The position numbers were made by a program, and so were the translations under genes. A model generated the notes under the pieces. That model saw only the letters and a list, made by a program, of their open reading frames with translations, was not told the origin of the DNA and searched no databases. Shown here piece after piece: positions 11,761-21,720 of a stretch of 64,000 nucleotides of DNA (positions are counted from its first letter, which is position 1; each line of letters opens with the position of its first letter). Origin of the DNA: Periplaneta americana (Eukaryota; Arthropoda; Insecta; Blattodea; Blattidae). The stretch lies in contig NC_091122.1 in assembly GCF_040183065.1 (NCBI RefSeq), positions 84,185,955 to 84,249,954 on the forward strand, read 5' to 3'.

Positions 11761-12789
11761 TAGAGGAAGTGTTACAAAATGAAATAGGGTTACAAATACG
11801 AAATAAAATAGTGTGATATAGCCTACGACCTGAGACGTGTTGTATTCTAACGGAAGCCTTCCAAATTGATACACACTGATACTCTCTTTCGCAAGAATGT
11901 GTTAGTTTGCAGTTAGAAGTTGAACTGTTGAAACATTTATCATTATTGCGTTTTCAAGGAAAGTGAAAATTTTGACGGTAAGTTCTTTTCTTGAATGTAT
12001 TGGGTCGGTGCATAAGTTCGTAGCGTTTTTCATTGCTATAGTAGCTGTGCACTATAGTACTATTAAATGAATGAAAGTACAGAAAAACGCTACGAACTTA
12101 ATATGTACCAATCCAATGCATTGTTATTCCTCAATATTACAACTATTTATGATATATCATATTATTAAAGATAAATAATCTACATTCATAGTTATATATG
12201 TTTAATTTATTTCATTTTTAAATTACGATATATTTTGAGGTTAAGACTTACAGCATCTGTCACAAATATGAAATATTACTATTATTAGTATTTCATCTTT
12301 ATACCTTGATTTCCGTTTCGCTACTGTTTGTAGGAGAAGAGAAAACCTCGCTTTCCGACAAACTTAAAAAACAGTGAAATGAAAAGACAATGCAAGAAAC
12401 CATGAAACAAATTTGAGAAAAGACGTGAAATACGATTCATCTGGATTCAGTATTACGGTTTGGAAAACACCTTATAATGAAGATGCGAATGTTTGTTCTG
12501 TGCTATTCTTAGTAGAGGCCATTTTGACTTTGTAATTTTGTTAATGTTTTAACTTTTTAATAGTATTTCATATTTCTACCTCCATTTTTATGAAGAAAAT
12601 ATGTTAGACTTTGAGGAATTTTTTTTTTTTTTTTCAAATATTTTATTACATCTCATGAACTTCTAAGTCCGGTGTACCATTAACACGGACATTCAGCAAT
12701 AAATAGGATGGTACTTTGCGTTCAGTATGTAGGGTCCAAAACGAATAAAAAAAACAAAATGTTATTCCATAATTATAACACTTCCCCTA
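11761..12789 (+). mobile_element. Pogo-like non-autonomous DNA transposon, copy 1
   Basis: Terminal inverted repeats are GAGGAAGTGTTACAAA on the left and, reversed, GGGGAAGTGTTATAAT on the right, flanked by TA at 11761-11762 and 12788-12789. A colinear second copy lies at 61523-62366. Near 12440-12530 the + strand encodes SGFSIT, then KTPYNEDA, and after a one-base slip ECLFCAI. This resembles the acidic Cys-containing tail of pogo/Tigger-type transposases. No DDE domain remains. The nested mini-mariner at 12000-12116 is absent from copy 2. The assignment to pogo is an inference from TA target, TIRs and the tail motif. Confidence 0.7.
11998..12118. mobile_element. Mini-mariner MITE nested in the pogo-like copy
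   Basis: The arms TTGGGTCGGTGCATAAGTTC and, reversed, TTGGATTGGTACATATTAAG continue into a shared GTAGCGTTTTTC. The element is about 117 bp without coding capacity. TA precedes it and TG follows, the latter probably a mutated TA. The paralogous position near 61722-61723 is an empty TA site, which confirms an insertion. The termini resemble mariner ends. Confidence 0.85.
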
Positions 12790-12971
12790 CTGTTTTCTTA
12801 CCTCATTTACTAGATATAGTTCTGTCTATTACTCAGCTTTACTTTCGACAAATATCTCTTGGCTATCTGTAAGATAATCGTATTTAATTGTATTTCTCTT
12901 ATTTAGAATATCGATGGTGTTGAATACTAATCTCGTATGTCAAAAACAAAAGAAAATAAATGAAATTGCAC

Positions 12972-12985
12972 TTTATTATTATTAC

Positions 12986-13030
<45 letters not shown>
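12972..13030. repeat. (ATT)n microsatellite
   Basis: About 58 bp of ATT units with one ACT interruption near the start. Confidence 0.95.
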
Positions 13031-13031
<1 letters not shown>

Positions 13032-13278
13032 AAAAAGGTGTTTTCGAGTCTTTTACAGACACATCTTATGCCCAATGTATACAAATATAACAAGTAGTTA
13101 TTTAAATACCTTCTTATGTCAGATATTTGTACATTGTCAAGTTAATAACATGTTTTTTTCGCTCTCCTGCAAAATTTAATATTTTTACACACGAGGTTGC
13201 TGTTCAACACCATCGATATATTAAATCTAAATCAAACCACATTCTCTTACTGCTTCGCATATATAGAAATTACGACAT

Positions 13279-13560
13279 CCTGGTAGGTCAGTTTTCAGAA
13301 CACTGACTTATGGTAATCACGGACACGAATTCAAACCCTCCGACAATAACGAAGTAGTATTTGTGATGGACAAAGATAAGGCATTGAGGGTTTTGTCGGA
13401 GTTATCCCATTTTTCTTTCATCATTCCACCAATGCCTCCCACGGTTCATCTTCACATCTGTTTCGAAAAACAGGACACCGGTATCTATTATTTAGGCGTC
13501 GGATAGGCCGTCCTGCAGGGCAGGTGCTCCTCGCGGTTTATCGAAAAATTGGTAGATGGC
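13279..13560 (+). mobile_element. tRNA-derived SINE, sense
   Basis: An A-box-like TGGTAGGTCAGTTTTC at about 13281-13296 and a B-box-like GAATTCAAACCC near 13328 are spaced as in a tRNA. They are followed by GAGGGTTTTGTCGGAGTTAT and a pyrimidine-rich body, which I associate with arthropod tRNA-SINE bodies. Cloverleaf complementarity is degraded, so this is not a functional tRNA. The 3' boundary is uncertain and may run into the GC-richer segment to about 13870. Confidence 0.6.
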
Positions 13561-13870
13561 AGTGGCGGTAGGTTCTAGACAACTCAGAGATCTGCAGAAA
13601 GGAACGGAAGAGCCGGGTCTTCAGGGCGCGGACTAGGATCTATGAAGTGCGGCCGATTATGTCAATCGAACTTTTAGCTGGGTATGAATACGTGCAGCGA
13701 CGGGCAGCAGAATTGGTGTACAAATCATTCTATAACGGGCGCCTGCTTTGGTTGCACTGCAATGGGACGATCCCTTTCCGTCCGATAGTTACCAATACCA
13801 TTACACATATTCAATATAGTAGGCGATAGCGGGTACCCATTTCTAGCAACTTGAGATATGTTGCAGAGCT
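13561..13870. other. GC-richer segment of unknown nature
   Basis: Base composition is clearly higher in G and C than the surroundings. A 60-codon + strand frame (13647-13829) starts MRPIMSIELLAGYEYVQRRA. I do not recognise it. It could be the remainder of the SINE-like unit, an exon fragment or an old element. No splice pair was identified. Confidence 0.3.
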
Positions 13871-14922
13871 CTTGTAATACGGAAGAAAGGACTTCGAGTA
13901 GGATATGTAAGTAAAATCATAACAACACTAGTAGACGAAGGAGGAGGGTAAAAAGAAAAATACGAGAGCAATAGGGAAAAAGAAATGAATAAGAATAAAC
14001 GAAGTGAAAAAATTAGTACACGGGCGGAAATAAAATGAGGAAGAAAGAAAAAAAAAGGAGAATGATGTCACTTGGCAAATAGTCCATTACAGTCTTATTA
14101 GCATTTGTGAATACATCGTTGTGATTAAGAAATGAGTTGTACTGGCAAATTCGGAACTTGAAAAAAAGTATTTTATTTTTTACCATTTATTTTAGTTTTA
14201 CTTGTATTTCCCATATATTATCGAAACAAATGAAAAATGGAGAATAAATATAATAAGAATAGTACTTTTGTGTTATTTACACTACAGTAATTTTCGAACT
14301 AAATGGACAAATATTTTTAAATTCAGATGAATGTGATTAGCATAAAAGATTACTTTCTAATGATTTATAATTGCATAAATAATATATTTCATGTAATTCA
14401 AGTCGAAGAAACTGGAACATATTTCTATAAGATTTTTATGCAGTCAGAGAGTATTTTATGTTGTCGATCATAAAGAAAGAAAGAAAGTAATGGTATGTCT
14501 CTGCGAATGTTAAGTGTTTGAATGATCGAAGTGTCTTGCGAGGGGACTTAAGTCAAAAAACCGGTCACAAATATTTTGTGATCTTTGCACTGGGAACCTT
14601 TTGACACGCTAACACATCATCAGAAGGAAAGGAATGGTGCGGTTTACTCTACAAGGTAGTGCCTAAATTTTCCTTATCACTTATTTGAGAATCGAAATAA
14701 ATTAAACTTAAAATATTTTATGTAACTGTTCCAGTCCAACTATAATACAATATTTAACGGAAAAACACTTTACCATTCTTTCAGTCCATACTCATTTATT
14801 GTTAGTTTTATTAAAAAGCAAAAATCATTGAATTAATAATTCTACTCGTTGAATGTCTTATTATTTTTTTTCACTTCCTACCATTTATCTCTATACTTCT
14901 TCATTTACTTGTTGATATAAGT
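13871..14922. other. Purine-rich stretch then AT-rich sequence
   Basis: Positions 13905-14065 are A/G-rich. The remainder is AT-rich with no supported gene. Confidence 0.5.
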
Positions 14923-15017
14923 TATGTATGTATGTATGTATGTATGTATGTATGTATGTATGTATGTATGTATGTATGTATGTATGTATGTATGTATGTA
15001 TGTATGTATGTATGTAT
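14923..15017. repeat. (TATG)n microsatellite
   Basis: About 95 bp of uninterrupted TATG units. Confidence 0.95.
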
Positions 15018-15344
15018 CCATCACAGATGGGAATAAATTTTATGATTAACTGCATTTTCATTTATTCATGATTTATTTTTTGTTCTCTATCGAAATTTTC
15101 AAGTCTGTAACTATATTATGAATTTCTTAGTTAACAGCAAGTTGGAAGATGCTACATTAATTTGGAGATTTCGTAATAAGAACAACGTTCATTCAATTTA
15201 GTTGATACTGAATAAATTCAATAGTTCCCTATATTATAACACAATCAAAGTACGTTGTGTATTCCAGTTCCCAACTAGACCTATTGAGATCAATTTTTGG
15301 TTTGCATACGCTGAATGACAGCATAAGATGACGGGATGAAAAAT

Positions 15345-15571
15345 TAAATTATGGTCTATTTAACGACGCTCGCAACTGCAGAGGTTATATCAGCATCGCC
15401 GATGTGCCGGAATTTTGTCCCGCATGAGTTCTTTTACATACTAGTAAATCTACTGGACATGAGTCTGTCACAATTAAACGCACTTAAATGCCATCGACCT
15501 GGGCCGGGATCGAACCCGCAATCTCGAGCATAGAGAGCCAGTGCTATACCAACTACGCTACCAAGGCCGAC
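15345..15571 (-). mobile_element. tRNA-derived SINE (family S1), antisense copy
   Basis: On the minus strand the head reads CTTGGTAGCGTAGTTGGTAT, with A box TAGCGTAGTTGG. Then comes GCGGGTTCGATCCCGGC with B box GGTTCGATCC, and a body ending near TTAAATAGACCATAATTT. The same family is present in sense at 15913-16138, so the two form an inverted pair about 340 bp apart. Flanks TGACGGGATGA (15328-15338) and TGACTCGATGA (15572-15582) may be an imperfect target duplication. Transcription by pol III and mobilisation by a LINE are known for such elements, not shown here. Confidence 0.85.
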
Positions 15572-15901
15572 TGACTCGATGATATTTCTAAGAAAACTAT
15601 TAAAAATAATATTGATTCTGTTGAAATACTCAATCTCATTCCATTTCATACCTAGGTCTAAATGAAATTTCCTATTTAATATCCTGAGATCGAGAAACGT
15701 ATTTCTTAAGAACTTACAATTCATTGAAATGATAAGAAATTTCTATTCACTGAGTGAATAAATTTACTTATTTTCTGGTACAGAACAGTTATTAAGAAGC
15801 CAAATTTATTTAAAAAAAAATAATCTGTTTACAAGCAAAACACATTAAGTACAAACCAGTATTACTTCTGAAAAAAAAAGTATGTACATAATGTAGCTAT
15901 G
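15572..15901. other. AT-rich spacer between inverted SINEs
   Basis: No gene or repeat is recognised in the spacer. Confidence 0.5.
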
Positions 15902-16149
15902 TGTATAAACTTTTCGACCTGGGTAGCGTAGTTGGTATAGCACTGACCGTCTGTGCTCGAGGTTGCGGGTTCGATCCCGGCCCAGGTCGATGGCATTTAA
16001 TTGTGCTTAAATGCGACAGGCTCATGTCAGCAGATTTACTGGTATGTAAAAGAACTCCTGTGGGACAAAATTCCAGCACCCCGGCGATGGTGATATAACC
16101 TCGGCAGTTGTTAGTGTCGTTAAATAAACCATAATTTTTGTATAAACTT
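15902..16149 (+). mobile_element. tRNA-derived SINE (family S1), sense copy with target duplication
   Basis: Element 15913-16138 has A box TAGCGTAGTTGG and B box GGTTCGATCCCGG, and the body matches the antisense copy at 15345-15571. It is bracketed by perfect 11-bp direct repeats TGTATAAACTT at 15902-15912 and 16139-16149, the mark of LINE-driven insertion. The head keeps a tRNA-like layout but continues into a roughly 150-bp non-tRNA body, so it is not a tRNA gene. The perfect duplication suggests a fairly recent insertion. Confidence 0.92.
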
Positions 16150-16472
16150 ATAAGTGTAAAATTAAATACACATGAAGAGAAACTTACTAAAAATAATATT
16201 TTTTTTTTTTAGGATTCAGTCTTGTCAACAACTTTCAAAAGGCCTTTTTGTCAGAGATAATATTTTTGACTTAAGGTGTTTTGCCTGTAAGCCGACGAAA
16301 TTATCTGTCATTCATGTGATAGTGCATTAACCTAGTTTTTCCTGGAATAACTCTATATTTTCCTTGTTTAGCTCCAACAATTTATTATCGATTTATTAAT
16401 GTCTGATGTTTTCTCAATACTAACATTATAAGCTATATCCCTCTTTATGTTTTCATTTCTATTGTTAATAAG
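16150..16472. other. AT-rich interval, nothing recognised
   Basis: No supported feature. Confidence 0.5.
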
Positions 16473-17699
16473 TAGTAGTGGACAGAGGGGCAAAGTGAAA
16501 GAGAGGGCCAAATGAAAAATTTGAAATAACTCTCTGTTTGGTACTGGCATATGTAAGTCGGCCTTCGTATTAGATGGTGAGTTTAGAGAGCCTTCAATTT
16601 GCGTAGTTGTGTCGTTGGTAAGTGATGTTTGGATTATGCCAGAGCAAGAAAATTTTTTTAAACATTGCTGACGTAAGATTCTGGCTGCCTTATTTTTGTA
16701 TTAATGATGTATTAGTGACTCATATGTTGTGTTTGTTATATATGTTACTCTAACGTATGTATTTTACTACACTATGAAAGCTAAAATCACGTTCTATACC
16801 GAATCAAGATGGCGATATAAGCCTTCATTTCTTAATGGTGGCTGTGGGGCAAAGTGAAATGGAAATGAAATAACTTTTTCAATCCACAATTTTCTATAAA
16901 ATGAATGGAAATTGGAGTTTAACTTAATAAATAACAGTACATTTCATATCCACAATTCATTTTATATATTTATGCTTTTTAATTGATTATTTAACGATGC
17001 TGTATCAGCTGCGGATTATTTAGCGTCGATGAAATTAGTGACAGCGAGATGGTATTTGGTGAGATGAGGCCGAGGATTGGCTATAGATTACCTGATATTC
17101 GCCTTACGGTTGGGTAAAGCCTCGGAAAAGGACAACCAGATAATCAGCTCAAGCGGGAACCGAACACGCGCCGAAAGTAACTGCGTATCGTCAGGCAAGC
17201 GCCTTAGCCGACTGAGCTACGGCGGTGGCCTAGGAGAAAATGTAATATGTCTTGCAGTTTGTTATTTTTGGATTTCTGACTTTTAGTTTCAGTTTTTGTA
17301 TTGAGAATTATTGATTCTAAAAAATATAACAAGATTAATATCTATAAAAATTAATAATAGGCCCTAATAAGTATCATAATTACGCGTAATACTGCAACTC
17401 TTTCATTTATTTACAAACACAAAAAAATCCATTTCCCATAATTTTAATCCACATATATTCTAAAATTATGCTTTCATTTAAACTTTTTCACTTCGTCCCA
17501 TGTAGGTTTTCACTTTGACCCATATATTAAATAAATATACCTAATCAACTATACATGATTTTTCTCTGATGATCGATGCAAACTATAAAGAAAGGTTTTT
17601 TCTATTACATTCGGGATAGAAATTTATAAAAGTATTTACTAACAAGCTGTCATTTACGACTAAGTGAAAGGTCTTTCGCTTTGTCCCACTCTCCCCTAC
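16473..17699. mobile_element. TIR element with repeated internal motif, TA-type ends
   Basis: The left end (TAGTAGTGGACAGAGGGGCA, AAGTGAAAGA) and the reversed right end (TAGGGGAGAGTGGGACAAAG, CGAAAGA) are related inverted repeats. Variants of GGCAAAGTGAAA recur inside near 16488, 16846, 17491, 17510 and 17680 in both orientations. A SINE (16980-17231) is nested within; without it the unit is just under 1 kb. No transposase is visible. It appears to be a non-autonomous DNA element of the same general type as those at 10627, 33140 and 47982. Confidence 0.65.
16980..17231 (-). mobile_element. tRNA-derived SINE (family S2), antisense, nested
   Basis: On the minus strand it starts GCCGTAGCTCAGTCGGCTAA (A box TAGCTCAGTCGG). 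A B box at TGTTCGGTTCCCGC follows, then a body with TTTTCCGAGGCTTTACCC, and the 3' end is ATCGTTAAATAATC. The head is close to a tRNA 5' half, but the anticodon and T arms are expanded. It shares only its terminal GTTAAATA with family S1. No target duplication could be read. Confidence 0.8.
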
Positions 17700-17884
17700 A
17701 TATATTATAACTGTTGCTCATTATGCCATCAACATCAATAATTTCAGTTATTTCTACTTGAAGGAGATGTTTTTATCGGCATTTAGCCTATGTACTTTCA
17801 TATTATAAGCCATAATAAATACATAAGTAAGTAAATAAACAAATGAATAACCAATTTTGTTCTATGTGTGTCTCTAATTCAGGT

Positions 17885-18351
17885 CTGCTGGTCAGAAGCG
17901 ACAATGATGTTTTATATTGTCAAACGTTTTGAGAGAGATGAACAGAAGTTATTGGGGAGGCATGTTATTATGGACGAAACATGAATACATCACTTCGACT
18001 CCAAAGCAATAAATAGATCATAACAGCTTTCCTATCCCAAAAAAATTGATTGAAACGAAATCACTTTTGAGAATGATGGCATTGTTTCTGAAATGCTGAA
18101 GGAATGATTATGGTTGACTTTTTAAATAATATGATGTCACTATCAATGTTGAATATTTTATAGATTTCTAAGTTGACTGAGAGAACAACTGGATCTCAAG
18201 AGGTAAAGGTCCATGAACATCAGTCATCCTTCAACAGGGAGCATGCAACCCAAGTGACAGTGGAATATTAAATTGTACTTTTGTCCACCATATTACCCAG
18301 ATTTTGTTCCATCAGATTGTTTCCTGTTTCTGAACTTCAAAGAAGAGTTAC

Positions 18352-18391
<40 letters not shown>

Positions 18392-18560
18392 AAAAAAGAA
18401 AGAAAGCTCGAGAATAACAATATTACGATAAAAACAGCAAATGTCTCTTTTCTAAAATTTTTAGAGGATAAGAAATCTTCCGAAAGGCTAAGTACATTCA
18501 GTTTAAAGCAGAATATGATGAAAAATGAACTTTTATCAATGAAATCAATCTTATAATAAT
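17885..18560 (+). mobile_element. Dead mariner transposase remnant
   Basis: Successive decayed frames on the + strand show VIMDET, stop, IHHFDSKAINRS (first catalytic Asp in MDET). Then come MVDFLNN and DVTINVEYFIDF, and PPYYPDFVPSDCFLF (third catalytic Asp in PSD). This order is that of DD34D mariner transposases. Several in-frame stops and shifts exist, and a (GAAA)n run at 18353-18407 interrupts the 3' part. TIRs were not identified, so the ends are approximate. Confidence 0.8.
18353..18407. repeat. (GAAA)n microsatellite
   Basis: About 55 bp of GAAA units with one imperfection, inside the mariner remnant. Confidence 0.95.
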
Positions 18561-19264
18561 ATTATTTCTAATAACAATTTCTTATAATTTATAATCACCA
18601 ATTTCCTTATTGATCAGTTTTTGTTATTTCTTATTGTTCAGTTTTGTTATTAATTCAATTATTATTAATTAAAATTTTACTATTTTATTTTAATTGTTTC
18701 AATACATCATTGACAGATTAAATTTATGTATTTATTTATTTATTCATTATTTATTTATTGACTACGCCCATAAGCTCCTAGGACATTTTATTCATTTTAT
18801 TTGCTTACAATTTGAATTTTCATATTAAGTCATATAATTTCTCAACGATTCTATTGAAGTAGGCCTATATTACTATATTAATGTAAAATTAATTTATGTC
18901 AGTTTTTGTTTTCGAATTTTGATACGTACCTCAGCTATAAATTTCCTTTAATGCCTTTATTTTACATATTAAGAAAGTGGAATGAATAAAATTGTTTGTA
19001 TGGTAGCTAACTACAATTAATAAGATATTAAACCAAGAAAAAAGGATCACTGTAGTCTCCAAAACGCTCTCATAACCCCTTCCCGCCTGTATTACTATCC
19101 AATATCTAACGACCTTGAATGACAGTAAGTTATCCAGTTTTCCTTCAGGTAACTTTCGCACTTGTTCTAAAGATAATGTATTTTCTATTAGCCTGGCCGC
19201 TATTTAGTTTTTCTCCTGTATGTCTATTTTCTTGCTGCTACATTTTAATAGTTTTCCTAGTTTT

Positions 19265-19267
<3 letters not shown>
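18561..19267. other. AT-rich interval with a short (TTTA)n run
   Basis: A short degenerate TTTA run lies near 18728-18760. No supported gene is present. Confidence 0.5.

Positions 19268-19304
<37 letters not shown>
19268..19304. repeat. (TA)n microsatellite
   Basis: About 37 bp of TA units. Confidence 0.95.
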
Positions 19305-19307
<3 letters not shown>

Positions 19308-19924
19308 CAGTACAATACATTCGTGACCTCTGATAAGTCTTGGAATTATTATTTCGTGATTATGCTGTCTGGTTCATTTACCTCTGTTTTCCTGTGTGTA
19401 TTCCTATCTTGATAGGTTCAGGATAATGGTGCACCAACGAACTGTTTCTTCTATTTATTTAAATACTTCTTGGTCGATTAACATAATATTACTAGGTACT
19501 ATTAGTGTGAAGTTATAAGGACTGAGAAAGAAGAAGATAAAGTGCTGAGGTGTGAGACTGTAAGTGATTTTCCGTTGAAATAAGCACTGTACATTTATAT
19601 TTCGAATGACCATTTCAAATTCTAGTAGTGCAAAAACGTTCGAAGTTAAAACAGTCGTACAATCAAGTTTGCAAGGGTTCGGAGATGCACCCCTTGTGTC
19701 AGGACGAGTTTGCACCCCTACCTGCGAGCCTCGCCCTTTTTAAGCAGCCAGTTCGAGCTATCCTATGGCGATTCATCTTCACGGAATGCGTGGCGGATAC
19801 CGTCTCAGATTTAGAGCTAGCACGTTGAAACCGGCGCCAGTGGCGGATTTCGAAGTACACCGATTCCTAGGATATAGTTTTTCAAATTTTTATATTCACT
19901 TTAATTGCTATTTGTCTTGTCTTT
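19305..19924. other. Unassigned interval with a GC-richer patch
   Basis: Positions 19676-19870 are GC-richer and carry two overlapping short + strand frames (19628-19828 and 19765-19992) that I do not recognise. It is possibly a fragment of an old element. The remainder is AT-rich. Confidence 0.35.
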
Positions 19925-20354
19925 CTTTCGTCCCACCCTTTTCTTCATTTTCTTCTTCTTCTGACACTTCAGGTTACACTGTAGTAGCCTGATCAGATTT
20001 TAACTGGTCCATGTAACTTTTGATTGTTCTTTCCCTGGTATCTTCTACCTCCTCTTCGCTTGTATAAATTAATGCTGCTTTTGGAAATCGAGAATTTGTC
20101 ATATATTATTCTACACGCTCTTTCTACTTTGTCTTAATCATTGATTTCTGAAACTATATTTTTATCTTTTAATTCCGAACTTGTAATTTCACTTCTTAGA
20201 TAATACAGTCTTGTTGATCCTAATAATAGTAGCAAAAATTTAATTTGGGCTGCATCTTACATTTTATGCCTTAATATTAATGCCCATATTTATTTCCGAA
20301 CTTTAAAAATTGTTTTGCTGTTATATTATGTAGTTTTATTTGCGTCTCCTTTAA

Positions 20355-20357
20355 TAT

Positions 20358-20456
<99 letters not shown>

Positions 20457-20633
20457 TTCATTCATTTATTCATTCATTTATTCATTCATTTATTCATTCA
20501 TTTATTTATTTATTCATTTATTCATTTATTCATTTATTAATTTATTCATTTATTCATTTATTCATTTATTCATTTATTCATTTATTTATTTATTTATTTA
20601 TTTAATTATTTATTTTTATTTCTGTTTATTGCA
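20355..20633. repeat. Compound (TTTA)n/(TTCA)n microsatellite
   Basis: About 280 bp: pure TTTA units grade into alternating TTTA and TTCA units and back. The open frame of repeated Phe-Ile-Tyr-Leu/His-Ser across it is compositional. Confidence 0.95.
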
Positions 20634-20672
20634 CCATTCAAAAAATTATATTTATGTATTTTTTGTTATAAT

Positions 20673-20921
20673 TGAAGAGTCCACTGCAAGAATGATGGAT
20701 GTCATTTGGAATACATTTTGCAGGAGAAGCAATTGAAAGTTTGAAATGCTTAGCGCTCAAAGCTCAACTGTGATTTTCCGATCATTACTGGACAATGACT
20801 ATCAGTGTTAATGCCATATAACTTTCTATCTACATTCTACATGTCTTAAGCTATGCATTGACAGTCTTGGTTCATTTTCGACAAGAAAGTGACATCCATC
20901 ATTCTTGCAGTGGACTCTTCA
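20673..20921. mobile_element. MITE with perfect 32-bp inverted ends
   Basis: The left end begins TGAAGAGTCCACTGCAAGAA and continues to GATGGATGTCA. The right end (to 20921) is its exact reverse complement. Total length is 249 bp with no coding capacity. No convincing target duplication was found (flanks TAAT and GTCA), so the superfamily is open. It sits inside the antisense LINE-C copy. Confidence 0.85.
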
Positions 20922-20950
20922 GTCATCAACATTTAAATTTGAAATATTAT

Positions 20951-21130
20951 TTCCGAGATAGTCGATACGTAGATGGGAGGATAATATTAAAATGGATTTG
21001 AGAGAGACGGGATATGGTTTAGAGACTGGAATAATCTTGCTCAAGATAGGAACCGAAGGCGGGCTTATGGGAGGGCGGCAATGAACCTGCGGGTTCCTTA
21101 AAAGCCATAAGTAAGTAATTCCGAGATAGT
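20951..21130 (+). mobile_element. 5'-truncated RTE LINE copy with 12-bp target duplication
   Basis: Sequence 20963-21118 matches the last part of the RTE element at 39860-43008: it encodes [13 protein letters not shown] and ends with GGTTCCTTAAAAGCC then TAAGTAAG. A small indel breaks the frame in the middle. Direct repeats TTCCGAGATAGT at 20951-20962 and 21119-21130 flank it exactly. This is a classic dead-on-arrival insertion of about 156 bp, into the older antisense LINE-C. Confidence 0.95.
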
Positions 21131-21589
21131 TGAGTGATGAAACTTGTTTAATGATAGCATTATTTATTCTATTCAACTCCTTGGATATTCTTTCCCAGAA
21201 TACCACTGACTTTGTTTTAGATACATTTATTTTAAGTCCACAAATTTTTGCAATTTAATTTAAATTTATGATTGTTCTTTGTAAATTATCTTCATTGTCT
21301 GAAATTATTAATTGGTTTTCTGCATATAATAGTGTTAATTTTTTCCGCTCTTTCATATATTTATACATTTAATCCTAATGTTATTATTAATACATCCTAT
21401 ATATTCTTGGTATTACTTCTTCATTCTTCTCTAATAATTTTTCTTCATCATAATTCTCAGCAGCAATAACAACAAAAACAACAACAATGAAGCTCAGGCA
21501 TTTTCTGCCTTCAGCAACTAGATACATTCAATCACTCCAGCCAAAAGAGATCTTCATCATTTCCTATTGGATGGTGGGTTTAGAGCCTA

Positions 21590-21720
21590 TTACAAAAATT
21601 ACTCGATAATCTAGAACTGTTCATCTTGTCTTGCTTTGTCCCTCTCCTTCACAATTCATGTCTCACTTCCATATTATAACAGAGTAGGTACCATCATTAT
21701 TTTAATTTGTTTCATTTCTC
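21590..21720 (-). mobile_element. Short LINE reverse-transcriptase fragment, antisense
   Basis: The minus strand reads MMVPTLL, stop, YGSET, then VKERDKARQDEQF. This corresponds to the [13 protein letters not shown] segment after the RT domain of LINE polyproteins. Its order relative to LINE-C is wrong for a single copy, so it is a separate fragment. Boundaries are approximate. Confidence 0.5.

Larger units (their letters stand above)
19925..21480 (-). mobile_element. Old LINE copy (LINE-C), antisense, interrupted by three later events
   Basis: On the minus strand 21131-21480 encodes decayed reverse-transcriptase pieces: ISDNEDNLQRTI, and KQVSSLNYLGIT with the conserved YLG motif. The C-terminal end follows at 19925-20290, with GSTRLYYLRSEITSSELKDK and later PKAALIYTSEEEVEDTRER. 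Between these parts lie a (TTTA)/(TTCA) expansion (20355-20633), a MITE (20673-20921) and an RTE insertion (20951-21130). The order of pieces is colinear, which supports one ancient copy. No intact frame remains. Confidence 0.7.

Noticed and set aside
15901..16098. tRNA gene suggested by intact A and B boxes
   Set aside because: The sequence does not fold as a full cloverleaf, continues into a non-tRNA body and has target duplications, so it is a SINE.
20315..20605. 96-codon frame of repeated Phe-Ile-Tyr-Leu and His-Ser units
   Set aside because: A translation of a TTTA/TTCA microsatellite.
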